DNA of 33,389 nucleotides. It comes from Paracoccaceae bacterium (GTDB lineage Bacteria > Pseudomonadota > Alphaproteobacteria > Rhodobacterales > Rhodobacteraceae). Every line of letters begins with the position of its first letter. Position 1 is the stretch's first letter. Shown here piece by piece: positions 15,509 through 24,899 of this stretch. The notes beneath the pieces were generated by a model. The model was given only the letters and a program-made list of their open reading frames with translations. It searched no databases and was not told the origin of the DNA. A program made the position numbers and the translations under genes. The stretch is from contig JAQWIK010000060.1 in assembly GCA_029248915.1 (NCBI GenBank), positions 1 through 33,389 of the forward strand, written 5' to 3'.

Positions 15509-16771
15509 TTAATCTGAAGACTGACTTTGAACCGCTTCTTCGGCTGCTTCAATAGCTAACTCTTGGGCAATTTCAACGGCTACGACAGAAGCTGTAGGGA
15601 GGACGGTTGCGTAACTGGATGTATCTACATCAGAAATTCCGCGCTGGGTCATTCTGAAGAAACCATAAACTGTAAGTAAGCCTAGCAAAGTAGCTAAAAT
15701 TATAAAAAACCCTTGAGATCCCATTTTTGTCATCAAATACCCTGTGATTATAGGCCCACTGATTGCTCCCAATCCATTTAAAAAAAGCAGGCCACCTGAG
15801 GCTGAAGCCATATCTTCAAGCTCCAGAAAGTCGTTTGTGTAAGCTATAAGTAGAGAGTAAAGCGGGTTAGACATGCCGCCAATGAAAAATGCACTCACCA
15901 CAAATACTATAAAAATATCCTCAACCATCACTGCGGATATAGCCGCAATAAACCCGACAGCAGATGTTGCTACAATCAAAATTCTGCGATCCATCCGATC
16001 AGAGAGCCAACCAATTGGAAATTGAAAGACCATTGCCCCAATATAAAATGCAGCAACAAAAATTGAAATTTCAGACAAAGTTAAACCAGCATTAGTTCCA
16101 AATACGGGAGCCATGCCAAATTGAGCTGAGAATACACCCCCCAAAAAAAACATTCCTACACATCCTAGAGGTGAAGTAGAAAATAACTCCTTTATACTCA
16201 TCGGTTTAGTGGCCTCAAAGGCAGGAGTTGGTGTGATAGATAATAAAATTGGTGCAAAAGAAATTGATACCAATACTGAAATCAATACGAAAAGCTCAAA
16301 CCCACCAGGGTCACCGACAAGCAATAAAAGTTGCGCAACTACAATACCAGCCATCTGCACGACCATATAAGAAGACAAAAGTTGACCCCTGTTCTCATTT
16401 GTCGCGGCATTATTCAACCAACTTTCAGCCGTTATATAAACACCACAAAAGCAAAAACCGATGATAACCCTTCCCGCAGCCCAAATCCATGGATTAACCA
16501 GTAGAGGATATAAGATCAGCACTGCAGATATAAATGAGGCCAGTGCCGCAAAAACTCTAACATGTCCTACTCGCCGTATTAACTCAGGAACTAACCTACT
16601 GGCACCTAAAAAGCCCACAAAATAAGCCGACATTACAATCGACATCTGAAAGGTAGAAAAGTTTTCTAATTCCCCTCTTACACCTAGTAAAGTACCTTGG
16701 AGGCCATTCCCAAGCTGCAAAAAAAGCATACCCAACAAGAGAGCCCAAGACCCTTGCATAACGAGCAACAT
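15509..16771 (-). CDS. MFS transporter (YcaD-like)
   Basis: A 420-residue inner-membrane protein with about 12 hydrophobic spans. It shows the MFS motif A-like loop GWLSDRMDRR in the second half and a YcaD-like segment VYITAESWLNNAATNENRGQ followed by LLSSYMVVQMAG in the first. The C-terminal 35 or so residues are cytoplasmic, rich in Ala and Glu, and end QSQSSD. The substrate cannot be inferred. GAGG lies 7 nt before the ATG at 16771. The start is 14 bp after the stop of queA, so the two are probably co-transcribed, although a functional link between them is not evident. Confidence 0.86.
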   Translation of the reverse strand: MLLVMQGSWALLLGMLFLQLGNGLQGTLLGVRGELENFSTFQMSIVMSAYFVGFLGASRLVPELIRRVGHVRVFAALASFISAVLILYPLLVNPWIWAAGRVIIGFCFCGVYITAESWLNNAATNENRGQLLSSYMVVQMAGIVVAQLLLLVGDPGGFELFVLISVLVSISFAPILLSITPTPAFEATKPMSIKELFSTSPLGCVGMFFLGGVFSAQFGMAPVFGTNAGLTLSEISIFVAAFYIGAMVFQFPIGWLSDRMDRRILIVATSAVGFIAAISAVMVEDIFIVFVVSAFFIGGMSNPLYSLLIAYTNDFLELEDMASASGGLLFLNGLGAISGPIITGYLMTKMGSQGFFIILATLLGLLTVYGFFRMTQRGISDVDTSSYATVLPTASVVAVEIAQELAIEAAEEAVQSQSSD

Positions 16772-16785
16772 ATCAACACCTCAAA

Positions 16786-17853
16786 CTAGACACGATCTTT
16801 CTTTGGGAACAAAAGTGACGAATCTCCATAAGAAAAGAACCTATATTTTTGTTTTATGGCGTGATCATAGATAGTTTCAATAGTTTCTTTGCTCATCAGT
16901 GCCGAAACGAGCATTATTAATGTGGATTTTGGCAGATGAAAATTTGTCATCAATCCATCAGCAACTTTAAACTTGTAACCTGGGTAGATGAAAATATCTG
17001 TTTCACCGCTCCACTTGCGTACTGTGCCGTCCGATAGAGCTGAACTTTCTAACAATCTTAAAGCGGTTGTCCCAACCGGTATAATTCTTCCACCATCTTT
17101 TTGTGTTTTATTTATCTCTTCGACTGTCTGCTGACAAATCTCTCCATATTCAGCATGCATTTTGTGCTTCTTAATGTCGTCATCTTTAACTGGTAAAAAT
17201 GTGCCTGCTCCGACATGAAGTGTAACAAAAGAAGTATCTACGCCAATATTCTTAATTTCGCCCAACAAAGCGTCATCAAAATGTAACGATGCAGTCGGTG
17301 CTGCTACAGAACCTAATTTTCTAGCAAATACAGTTTGATAATCAAAATTATCACGTCTATCTACTCGGCGCTTCGTGGCAATATATGGGGGTAATGGCAT
17401 GGTTCCAATATCTTCCAAACGCTTAAGTAATTCAGAACCTTTAATATTAAATCGAAGTGAAGCCTGTCCATCGATTTTATCTGTAAGTTTTGCTTGAAGA
17501 TTTTTATCGAAAAAAATTTTCTCACCTATTTTTACCTTTCTTAATGGCTTAATCAAGGCACTCCATATTCCTTGTTTTTTCAACGATAAAAGGGTGACTT
17601 CTATATTAGACGAGGTCAATTTATCGTTATCAATCAATCGATTTCTAACCCCATTCAATCTCGCTGGAATCACTTTAGTATCGTTAAAAACTAAACGATC
17701 TCCAGGTTTTAAATACTTTGGAAGGTCACTTACTGTAGTATCATCGACTTTATTGGCTGTCGCTACCAATAACCGAGCAGAAGTCCTTGGGCTTGCTGGT
17801 CTTGTTGCAATTAATTCTTCTGGCAGGTCGAAGTCAAAATCATTTAAAAACAT
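16786..17853 (-). CDS. queA: S-adenosylmethionine:tRNA ribosyltransferase-isomerase QueA
   Basis: A 355-residue enzyme that transfers and rearranges the ribosyl group of SAM onto 7-aminomethyl-7-deazaguanine at tRNA position 34, forming epoxyqueuosine. Diagnostic blocks are DFDLPEELIATRPASPRTSARLL at the N-terminus, RLVFNDTKVIPARL, GTMPLPPYI, ASLHFDDALL, VTLHVGAGTFLPV, MHAEYGEI and TNFHLPKSTLIMLVSAL. Length is typical. It sits 3 bp after the AsmA-like gene and 14 bp before the MFS gene. Together with gluQ later in the window it indicates queuosine-modified tRNAs, including glutamyl-Q on tRNA-Asp. Confidence 0.96.
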   Translation of the reverse strand: MFLNDFDFDLPEELIATRPASPRTSARLLVATANKVDDTTVSDLPKYLKPGDRLVFNDTKVIPARLNGVRNRLIDNDKLTSSNIEVTLLSLKKQGIWSALIKPLRKVKIGEKIFFDKNLQAKLTDKIDGQASLRFNIKGSELLKRLEDIGTMPLPPYIATKRRVDRRDNFDYQTVFARKLGSVAAPTASLHFDDALLGEIKNIGVDTSFVTLHVGAGTFLPVKDDDIKKHKMHAEYGEICQQTVEEINKTQKDGGRIIPVGTTALRLLESSALSDGTVRKWSGETDIFIYPGYKFKVADGLMTNFHLPKSTLIMLVSALMSKETIETIYDHAIKQKYRFFSYGDSSLLFPKKDRV

Positions 17854-17856
17854 ATA

Positions 17857-20800
17857 TCATTCCAAATTAGGAACCGGCCGACGGAAAATTTCTCTGAAAA
17901 TAGCAGGAGAAAAAATAGAAAGAGGATTAACCAACACTTCTGGCCTATCCGCATTTCCCTTTAATCTATAATTAAAACCTAAAAGCCCCTCGCCTTTTCT
18001 TGTAAAGATAGACCCAATTGCGTTGACAACGTAAAGTGGCGACAAAACACCCTGCATATTTAAATTATTAGTGGCTTTAGCATAATAGCCTTCAAGTGAA
18101 ATTCCGATAGATGGGCCAAATGCTGAAGCTTGTTCAAACTTTATTTGATCTGGCAGATTTACAAAATTAGCTTCAATTTCATTTAAAACCAAGCCAGGAC
18201 CTTGTAACTGATCTATCAATCCAACAATGCTTATAGCGTCTAATAGTTCCAACAAAGCGGGCATATTTCGGAGACGGATATTTTTGATTTTCAGATTTCC
18301 TTTCAGTCCAGGTGTATCCTTTAACTGTCTCAGGTTTAGTTGTGCAGAACCACCATCAGCAGCTTTCGCCGCTCCAAGTGCTCTAATGAAGGATCCAGCA
18401 TTGTTAGAGTTTGCCACTATACTGTAGCCCCCGTCTATTCTATCTATATTTCCATTGAAAGAAGCTAAGTCATTAAGACTTCCAGAAAATTTTCCCTTCC
18501 CACTAGTCTCCAAAGCTGCTGTAAATCTTGTAACAATTTGTTTCTCATATAATTTTAACTCATCCAGATAGATTGTTATTGGAGATGATTTTTTTGATGA
18601 TTTTTTAACCAGAGGCAATTTTAAAAATTCTTGCATATTAAGTTGACCGCCGATGATATCTAATGACCCATCTTTTTTTATGACTAATTGCAGGTCGAAC
18701 ACATCTCGCAAAGCCAACTTTTCAAAATTAAGAACAAAGCTTTCATCTTTATTTTGTAAAGCAGAAGCTACTAACACTAACTCAGAAGAGCTAAGAGAGA
18801 TATCGTCAAGAACAAACCCATCTCCCAAAGCACCAGAAACATTCAAATCAGCTTCACTATTGATGTCTTTGATCCAGCCGATTGGTAGATAGCTCAACTC
18901 AACTCCTTTTAAATCGCTGGTTAGCTCAAATTCCACCTTATTACTTTCCTGAAATTTTAAAAAAATTTTAGCTGGGGCATACCCAGAAATTTTAATTTCA
19001 GGCATATCAACTGGTAGCAGTTCCAAAGCTTGCTCCGATAAATTCAAATCGATTTCTAAAAATTTAGCTTCACCTTTGGCCATAGAGCCTGAAAATTTGG
19101 CTTGAACAGGTAAATTATTCACTTTCACGTTACCCTCTATTTCTAAACCTTTTTTATTAGCAAAAAAATCTAAAGTACCGTCTGAAATATCAAATTCAGA
19201 ATTAATTAAGTTAGACGAAAATTTTTCAGCAGTTCCGTTAACTTCATACAAAATTTCATCTGAAGTTAGGTTACTTTTTAAAAGTATTTCTACTCGAGCC
19301 GTTCCGGAAACCTGTGCATCTCCAAAGTTCACTGGCTGCTGTACTTTGTCCAATAACTTTAGAGGATTCCGATTTAAAACTTTAGACATCGAACTTAATG
19401 CACCATCAGCGCTAATTAGTATCTTTGCTGGACTAGGTTTAATGCGACTATCTTTGATAAAAAAGCTACTGCCGCCAATATCAATAGCTTTACCGATATC
19501 GTCAAAAATAACTCCTTCTTCTAAAATAATGCTTGTCGCATAATCCTTAGAAACAAAGTGTCCAGAAGCTTGTTCTACGAGGGGAAGCCCCTTTAACGGT
19601 GTAAAGCTAGTTTCAAAAAATGCAAAACTCCATGATATTTTTGGAGCTAATCCACTTTCAAGTTCCGTTTGCATTGAAATATCAGAAAGTTTACTATTTT
19701 CGAAGTGATCCTCCACCCATTTTCTTACTTTTGGTTTATGTTTTTTTGGCCAAAAATAAAATACTTCTTCTAGATCCGCAGAACCACTTCGTGTTTCTAA
19801 AGAGACGACCCAATTATCATCTTTGACAGAAACAAATCCATCTGTATGTGTACCTATTTCTGAGTTCTGATCGTACACATAAAACTGAGCAATTTCTAAA
19901 TCAAAAGGATCAAGTTGCACCCTAAAAGTTGTGCTGGCAGAATTTGAAGAAATACGATTATTTAATAAACCAAATCCACCAGTTTGGAGATCAGTAAAGT
20001 TTAGCTGAGTGACAAATGTTTCTGGCACATCTTCTATATCTTCAATAATCAAAAACCCATCCGCGGTTGCCTTTAGTTCTTTGCTATCAATAAATATCTC
20101 ATCGAAATTAATCTCCCCACTTCCTGGAGCGTAGGAAAAATAAGCCCTAGCAGAGTTAAAGGCGAAGGCTTCAATATCATTTGAGGGCCTTAACAGTCCT
20201 GAACCTATTTGGAGAGTTGTATTTACCGGGTTTAGATTTCCATCTTTATTCAATGATCCTCTCAAGGCACCGGAAATTGGAGCTTCTAGAACGCTTAACC
20301 ATCTAAATTCTGGCGAAAGGTTAGCAATATCTTGCGCAGAAAAGTCATTAAGTAAAATACCGAATTCACCGTTAATTTGACCTATGGTACTTTTAAAATT
20401 AGCCTCGATGGTCGCAACTCCTTCGCCCCCAGATAATAGAGCTAAATCGAAACCCATAACCAAGGCTTGCTCCTCCCGTTTCAAGCGAAACCTGGCTCCG
20501 TCTACTGTAAATATCTTACCTGTAAGCTGGTCCTCAACCTGTGCGGTCAGTCCAAATAAATTTAAATGCTGAAACCGTTCCATTTCATCAATGACAAAAA
20601 ACTCATCGAGTTTCTTCAAAAAGCTTAATATATCAAAAAATTCTGTCTCAGAAATATTTTCTGCACCAAAATCAAAATCTAAAGAGCCATTATTCTTTCT
20701 AATAATAGAGAGATTTGCGCTATCTAGGCTGACTGAGGTTACTCTGAATTTACCAAAAACTAAATCAACTAAGGAAAATTTAGTTTTTAATGAATTGAAA

Positions 20801-21087
20801 GACAAAAACGGCTCTTTCTCGGAGTATAAAAAATCAACATTACTTATTGTTATTTCCGGCTCAAAGCTGTCATCCAATGACAAGTAAATTCTATTTGCTT
20901 GAATAAAGTAGGCTGAAGAAAGAGAATTAATCTGTGAGATTATTTTGCTAGCAAACCTTTGGGGGATTTGAACTTCTCTATCACGCAAAACTGCAACGAC
21001 CGCAACAGTTACGACAGCAAAAAACAGTACCACAGAAAAAATAAATGTTACAACCCAACGGAAAATAGAAGAGCTCGTTTTAGGCAT
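17857..21087 (-). CDS. AsmA/YhdP-like (DUF3971) envelope protein
   Basis: A 1076-residue protein with one N-terminal membrane span (about residues 8-34) and a very long beta-rich, low-complexity-free periplasmic part. The C-terminal region (GLIDQLQGPGLVLNEIEANF, then LRGNADRPEVLVNPLS-like sequence and AIFREIFRR) matches AsmA-like C-terminal domains of the YhdP/TamB superfamily. In enterobacteria these act as bridge-like lipid transfer proteins between the inner and outer membranes. The ATG at 21087 is used; a TTG at 21135 would add a lysine-rich 16-residue extension, and neither has a good Shine-Dalgarno sequence. It heads an operon with queA and the MFS gene and is divergent from bcp. The sub-family name is a little uncertain; the superfamily is secure. 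Confidence 0.83.
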   Translation of the reverse strand: MPKTSSSIFRWVVTFIFSVVLFFAVVTVAVVAVLRDREVQIPQRFASKIISQINSLSSAYFIQANRIYLSLDDSFEPEITISNVDFLYSEKEPFLSFNSLKTKFSLVDLVFGKFRVTSVSLDSANLSIIRKNNGSLDFDFGAENISETEFFDILSFLKKLDEFFVIDEMERFQHLNLFGLTAQVEDQLTGKIFTVDGARFRLKREEQALVMGFDLALLSGGEGVATIEANFKSTIGQINGEFGILLNDFSAQDIANLSPEFRWLSVLEAPISGALRGSLNKDGNLNPVNTTLQIGSGLLRPSNDIEAFAFNSARAYFSYAPGSGEINFDEIFIDSKELKATADGFLIIEDIEDVPETFVTQLNFTDLQTGGFGLLNNRISSNSASTTFRVQLDPFDLEIAQFYVYDQNSEIGTHTDGFVSVKDDNWVVSLETRSGSADLEEVFYFWPKKHKPKVRKWVEDHFENSKLSDISMQTELESGLAPKISWSFAFFETSFTPLKGLPLVEQASGHFVSKDYATSIILEEGVIFDDIGKAIDIGGSSFFIKDSRIKPSPAKILISADGALSSMSKVLNRNPLKLLDKVQQPVNFGDAQVSGTARVEILLKSNLTSDEILYEVNGTAEKFSSNLINSEFDISDGTLDFFANKKGLEIEGNVKVNNLPVQAKFSGSMAKGEAKFLEIDLNLSEQALELLPVDMPEIKISGYAPAKIFLKFQESNKVEFELTSDLKGVELSYLPIGWIKDINSEADLNVSGALGDGFVLDDISLSSSELVLVASALQNKDESFVLNFEKLALRDVFDLQLVIKKDGSLDIIGGQLNMQEFLKLPLVKKSSKKSSPITIYLDELKLYEKQIVTRFTAALETSGKGKFSGSLNDLASFNGNIDRIDGGYSIVANSNNAGSFIRALGAAKAADGGSAQLNLRQLKDTPGLKGNLKIKNIRLRNMPALLELLDAISIVGLIDQLQGPGLVLNEIEANFVNLPDQIKFEQASAFGPSIGISLEGYYAKATNNLNMQGVLSPLYVVNAIGSIFTRKGEGLLGFNYRLKGNADRPEVLVNPLSIFSPAIFREIFRRPVPNLE

Positions 21088-21188
21088 AAAAAATTTTTTC
21101 AAAAATTTTCTCAATATTTGTTTCTTCTCTTTCAAATATCTTTAACTGACCTACTATCACCATTAATGCGTAATAACAGGACCAAAAT

Positions 21189-21650
21189 ATGTCAAATAAA
21201 CCCTACTCAGCTCCTACTGTAATTCTTCCAAACGAAAATGGAAAAAGTATAGACTTAAAAAACTTTAGACCCAACTCCATTGTCTTATTTTTTTATCCCA
21301 GAGACAATACATCCGGTTGCACAAGAGAAGCCAAAGATTTTACTGAAAACCTTAAGCAGTTTGATAGCACTAATGTAAGTGTAATTGGCATTTCGAAAGA
21401 TAGTGTAGAAAGCCATAAAAAATTTATTAAAAAGCAAAATCTGGCGATATCGCTCCTTTCAGACGAAAACGAAAAGGTGTGTGAAGATTTTGGGGTTTGG
21501 AAAGAGAAGTCTATGTATGGAAAAACTTACATGGGGATTGAAAGATCAACTTTTATAATTGATGGTGGGGGTTTTATTGTCAAAGAGTGGCGCAAAGTTA
21601 AAGTTGCTGGGCACGTAAATGAGGTTCTTCAAGAATTAGCCAAACTTTGA
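21189..21650 (+). CDS. bcp: Thioredoxin-dependent peroxiredoxin, Bcp/PrxQ type
   Basis: A 153-residue peroxidase that reduces H2O2 and organic peroxides. The peroxidatic Cys is Cys44 in FFYPRDNTSGCTREAKDF. The position five residues on, which holds the resolving Cys in E. coli Bcp, is Lys49, so this is the form without that residue; the only other Cys is Cys98. Further blocks are VIGISKDSVESHKKF, LLSDENEKV and the YGKTYMGIERSTFIID segment. AGGA lies about 8 nt before the ATG. It is divergent from the AsmA-like gene, with a short gap. Confidence 0.93.
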   Translation: MSNKPYSAPTVILPNENGKSIDLKNFRPNSIVLFFYPRDNTSGCTREAKDFTENLKQFDSTNVSVIGISKDSVESHKKFIKKQNLAISLLSDENEKVCEDFGVWKEKSMYGKTYMGIERSTFIIDGGGFIVKEWRKVKVAGHVNEVLQELAKL

Positions 21651-21770
21651 AAAATAAATGGCATTTTTTTTGAGATTTAATAGGGTGCGGATGTACTAGA
21701 TTAACTCACTAATGGACTTGATTAAAACAAAATTATTGCTAATTTACAGCGATTTCGTTAACAGATTTAA

Positions 21771-23144
21771 GTGGTTTTAGATGTCTACGGCGTAAAAGTG
21801 GATAAAAATAAGAAAAATATAAAATTTTCCGTTTGGATAGAGAGCTTTTTTCAAAGGTCACTTCCTCCACGTCAGTTGCTAATTAAAACAAATGATAAAA
21901 CTCACTTTGTTAATATAAAATCTAGTACTCAGGTAGCATTCTTTCTTACAACTTTCTGTATATTTGCTTGGTCAATAATTTCACTGGCTATAGTTGCAAT
22001 GGATAGTCTTGGAGCTGGCAACTTCAGGGAGCAAGCCTTGCGAGATCAAGAAAACTATCAATCGCGGTTGATGTCTCTAGCTGAAGAACGCGACTCGCAA
22101 CTAGCTTTATCAAGACGAGCACAAGGTAAGTTTGAAGAAGCCCTCAGCCATATATCGTTTCTACAAGAGGAACTTATGGTGGGAGAAATCCAGCGCAAAG
22201 AATTAACCGCTGCTCTTTCTCTTCTGAAAAATAAGCTTAACACATCAAGAATACAAGAAAAGATGGCTAAAAGTAACCTGAGCCAATTCAAACAAATATC
22301 AAGTTCCAATATTCGTAAAGAAAGTACACCAAACTTTTTTAGTGAAAGTGATACTGACGAAAAATTGTTAGTTGCTAAAGTTTTAAGTGAAACTGCGGAA
22401 CAACGCGATGCTCTCGAGAATGAAGCAAATATCGCACTGCTAAATGTTAAAAAAATTGAAAGAAACATGAAGCTTCTTGAACAACGTAATGAGCAAATAT
22501 TTCGTCTTATAGAAGAAGCTTTATCAGTTTCAATCGGTCCCCTGGATAAAATGTTTCGATCTGCCGGTGTTAATCCAGAAAGTGTTATAAAAAAGATAAG
22601 GCAAGGTTACAGCGGGTATGGAGGGCATAACTTATCTTTTATGGATGATGACGGAGAAACAGCTTTTAGCATCTACGATGATAATTTAGAAAAGGCCTCA
22701 AGAATTTTGAAAAATTTAGATGAATTAAATCTTTATCGAATAGCCATCGAAAAGTACCCCTTTTATCATCCTGTGCAGACAGCTAATCGGTTTACATCAG
22801 GTTACGGTCCCCGTTGGGGCAGAATGCATAATGGTACGGATTTTGCTGCTCCTCATGGAACACCTATTCGCAGTACTGCGGATGGTATTGTAACATATGT
22901 TGGATGGCAAAGCGCTTATGGACGATTAATAAAAATAAAACATGACTTTGGGATAGAAACACGCTATGCACATCTCTCAAAGTTTCGTGTTAAAAAAGGC
23001 CAAAGGGTTTCTCGAGGTCAACACATAGGAGACATGGGAAACACTGGACGCTCGACGGGCACGCATCTACATTACGAAATAAGAATAGGCGGAAAAGCCA
23101 TTAACCCAATGAAATATATCAAGGCAGCACAAAATGTTTTCTAA
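21771..23144 (+). CDS. M23 (LytM-type) metallopeptidase with membrane anchor and coiled coil
   Basis: A 457-residue cell-wall peptidase. Order: cytoplasmic N-terminus, one membrane span at about 55-77, a long coiled coil (about 85-250) rich in Glu/Lys/Leu, a linker, and a C-terminal M23 domain (about 340-450). Zinc and catalytic residues are present: His353 and Asp357 (HNGTDFAAPHGTP), His401 (RYAHLS), and His432 and His434 (THLHYE), so it should cut peptidoglycan cross-links. The GTG at 21771 is the farthest sensible start, without a clear Shine-Dalgarno sequence; GTG at 21798 is possible. The coding end overlaps the bactofilin start by 11 nt. This pairing and topology resemble LmdC-BacA of stalked alphaproteobacteria, implying local wall remodelling and cell-shape control. 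Confidence 0.9.
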   Translation: MVLDVYGVKVDKNKKNIKFSVWIESFFQRSLPPRQLLIKTNDKTHFVNIKSSTQVAFFLTTFCIFAWSIISLAIVAMDSLGAGNFREQALRDQENYQSRLMSLAEERDSQLALSRRAQGKFEEALSHISFLQEELMVGEIQRKELTAALSLLKNKLNTSRIQEKMAKSNLSQFKQISSSNIRKESTPNFFSESDTDEKLLVAKVLSETAEQRDALENEANIALLNVKKIERNMKLLEQRNEQIFRLIEEALSVSIGPLDKMFRSAGVNPESVIKKIRQGYSGYGGHNLSFMDDDGETAFSIYDDNLEKASRILKNLDELNLYRIAIEKYPFYHPVQTANRFTSGYGPRWGRMHNGTDFAAPHGTPIRSTADGIVTYVGWQSAYGRLIKIKHDFGIETRYAHLSKFRVKKGQRVSRGQHIGDMGNTGRSTGTHLHYEIRIGGKAINPMKYIKAAQNVF

Positions 23145-23619
23145 GAGTAAAATTAACGAACCAGCTCAAAAAGCGCCCGAGGCCTCTAAATCTTTGGAGC
23201 CCGAAAAAACAACATCTTCTATTCCCATGGCAAAGCCTAAGCCCCCTGCTTCTATATTATCACAAGATTTGAATATTGTAGGTAACATTAAGACTACTGG
23301 AGATATTCAGGTTGAGGGGACAGTCGAAGGTGATATCAAAGCTCACTTACTAACTATTGGTGAGACGGCCACTATAAAAGGTGAGGTTGTTGCAGACGAT
23401 GTAGTTATTAACGGACGAATTATAGGTCGCGTTAGAGGATTAAAAGTTAGACTGACTTCTACAGCCCGTGTTGAAGGTGACATAATCCACAAGACAATCG
23501 CAATTGAATCTGGGGCCCACTTTGAAGGATCTGTCCAACGTCAGGACGACCCACTTGCGACAGGTGTTAAGCCAAAAGCTGAATTAGAAAAAAAACAAGA
23601 ACTAGAACTTAAAAATTAA
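23134..23619 (+). CDS. Bactofilin
   Basis: A 161-residue cytoskeletal protein. Residues about 43-135 form the bactofilin (DUF583) beta-helix, with regular repeats such as GNIKTTGDIQVEGTVEGDIK and GEVVADDVVINGRIIGRVRG. Flanks are disordered, with a Pro/Ser/Lys-rich N-terminus and a Lys/Glu-rich C-terminus. Bactofilins polymerise without nucleotide at the inner membrane face and recruit wall enzymes. AAGG lies 9 nt before the ATG, inside the M23 gene. The 11-nt overlap argues for coupled translation and a shared complex. The stop overlaps the convergent hotdog gene by 4 bp. Confidence 0.93.
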   Translation: MFSKSKINEPAQKAPEASKSLEPEKTTSSIPMAKPKPPASILSQDLNIVGNIKTTGDIQVEGTVEGDIKAHLLTIGETATIKGEVVADDVVINGRIIGRVRGLKVRLTSTARVEGDIIHKTIAIESGAHFEGSVQRQDDPLATGVKPKAELEKKQELELKN

Positions 23620-24044
23620 TTATCGCTTTTGGGCGGTATAGAATAAGTAATTGTAGCGCTTGCGACGGGCTTCTCGTTGTTTTCTGAGTAAACCTTTACA
23701 TCAGCTACAACTAGACTTTTGCCCACTTTTAATAATTCGCAGTGAGCGACCAAATCGATATCTCGTGCGGGCTTTCTCATAAAGTCAATTGAGCAATTTG
23801 TCGTTACTGCAAGGGCCTCCTTACCTAATCTCGAACAAACTGCCATAAATGCAGCACAATCAACAAGATAAAAGATTGAAGGACCTGAAACAGTATTGCC
23901 TGGCCTCAGATGTTTGAAAGAGATTTTTAGCTTAACTCGCGAGCTGTTTTCTGAAATCTCAAGGATTTCAAAATCATCTTTGATCTGCGGAAATATTTCC
24001 TCGACATACTCGCTTAGCTCTTGAATAGTGAAACGCAACGACAT
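23616..24044 (-). CDS. PaaI-type hotdog thioesterase
   Basis: A 142-residue single hotdog domain. The segment LRPGNTVSGPSIFYLVDCAAF carries the expected helix with Asp in the active-site region, and CSIDFMRKPARDIDLVAHCE and SATITYSI complete the pattern of the PaaI/YbgC-like acyl-CoA thioesterases. The substrate is unknown; an aromatic or medium-chain acyl-CoA is typical of the family. It is divergent from an ECHDC3-like crotonase gene with a 56-bp gap, which suggests, weakly, a joint role in clearing unwanted acyl-CoAs. Confidence 0.85.
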   Translation of the reverse strand: MSLRFTIQELSEYVEEIFPQIKDDFEILEISENSSRVKLKISFKHLRPGNTVSGPSIFYLVDCAAFMAVCSRLGKEALAVTTNCSIDFMRKPARDIDLVAHCELLKVGKSLVVADVKVYSENNEKPVASATITYSIPPKSDN

Positions 24045-24100
24045 TCTTTCATCTCTAGTTTATGTGATGTAAATTTAAAGAAATTTATGGAGAGCACAAG

Positions 24101-24889
24101 ATGGCTATTTTAGAACGTAACGACAAAAATTCCGTGGCTTACATCCTTTTGAATTCACCAGAAACCTTGAATTCTTTGTCAGACGAAATGCTTGCTGCAT
24201 TAACTAACGAATTTGAGAGTTTACGAAGTGATACAAAAATCAGAGCTGTTGTTCTTTCAGGTGCTGGTAAAGCGTTTTGTGCGGGGCATAATTTAAAAGA
24301 AATGACTAGAGGTCGTAATGCCAAAGATGGTGGTAAATCTTATTTTTTGGATCTGTTTGAACGATGTGCGAAAATGATGATGCTTATTCAAAAATTGCCT
24401 CAACCTGTGATAGCAAAGGTTCATGGAATAGCAACGGCTGCCGGATGTCAGCTGGTCGCTACGTGCGATTTAGCGGTGGCAGAGCAATCTACTAAATTTG
24501 GTGTGAATGGAGTCAATATTGGACTTTTTTGTTCTACACCAATGGTTGCACTATCTAGAAATATACCTAGAAAACAAGCATTTGAGATGTTAACAACTGG
24601 AGAATTTATAGGTGCGGAACAAGCAAAAACACTGGGACTAGTTAACAGAGTAACTGGCCTAGACGATTTTGAAAAGCAAACAGAAGAATTAGCGGAAATA
24701 ATTGCTTCGAAATTAGGAGCAGCCGTTAAAATCGGTAAGGAAGCTTTTTATAAGCAGTTAGAAATGCCAATATCGGAAGCCTATAAATATACAGGGCAAG
24801 TGATGGCTGAAAATATGATGTTACGCCAAACTGAAAAGGGTATTGAAGCCTTTCTGAATAAACTTGAACCAACTTGGGAACAAGATTGA
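24101..24889 (+). CDS. Enoyl-CoA hydratase/isomerase family protein, ECHDC3-like
   Basis: A 262-residue crotonase-fold protein. Oxyanion-hole segments are kept (GAGKAFCAGHNLKEM; GIATAAGCQLVATCDLAVA). However, the two catalytic glutamates of enoyl-CoA hydratase are replaced by Gln117 and by a Gly at about 137 (FGVNGVNIGLFCSTP). This is the pattern I recall for ECHDC3 proteins, so classical hydration is unlikely; hydrolysis, isomerisation or a non-catalytic role is possible. GGAG lies 8 nt before the ATG. It ends 10 bp from the convergent gluQ. It is clearly distinct from the CaiD-like gene at 1553-2341. Confidence 0.88.
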   Translation: MAILERNDKNSVAYILLNSPETLNSLSDEMLAALTNEFESLRSDTKIRAVVLSGAGKAFCAGHNLKEMTRGRNAKDGGKSYFLDLFERCAKMMMLIQKLPQPVIAKVHGIATAAGCQLVATCDLAVAEQSTKFGVNGVNIGLFCSTPMVALSRNIPRKQAFEMLTTGEFIGAEQAKTLGLVNRVTGLDDFEKQTEELAEIIASKLGAAVKIGKEAFYKQLEMPISEAYKYTGQVMAENMMLRQTEKGIEAFLNKLEPTWEQD

Positions 24890-24899
24890 GGTTACACGT

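Noticed and set aside
21651-21690. Intrinsic terminator after bcp
   Set aside because: There is a T-run (21664-21671), but the only stem is six A-T pairs, too weak to call.
22058-22468. A 136-codon minus-strand frame, Ser/Leu-rich, inside the M23 peptidase gene
   Set aside because: It is the mirror of the coiled-coil coding region (Glu/Lys codons read backwards as Leu/Phe/Ser) and shows no family resemblance.
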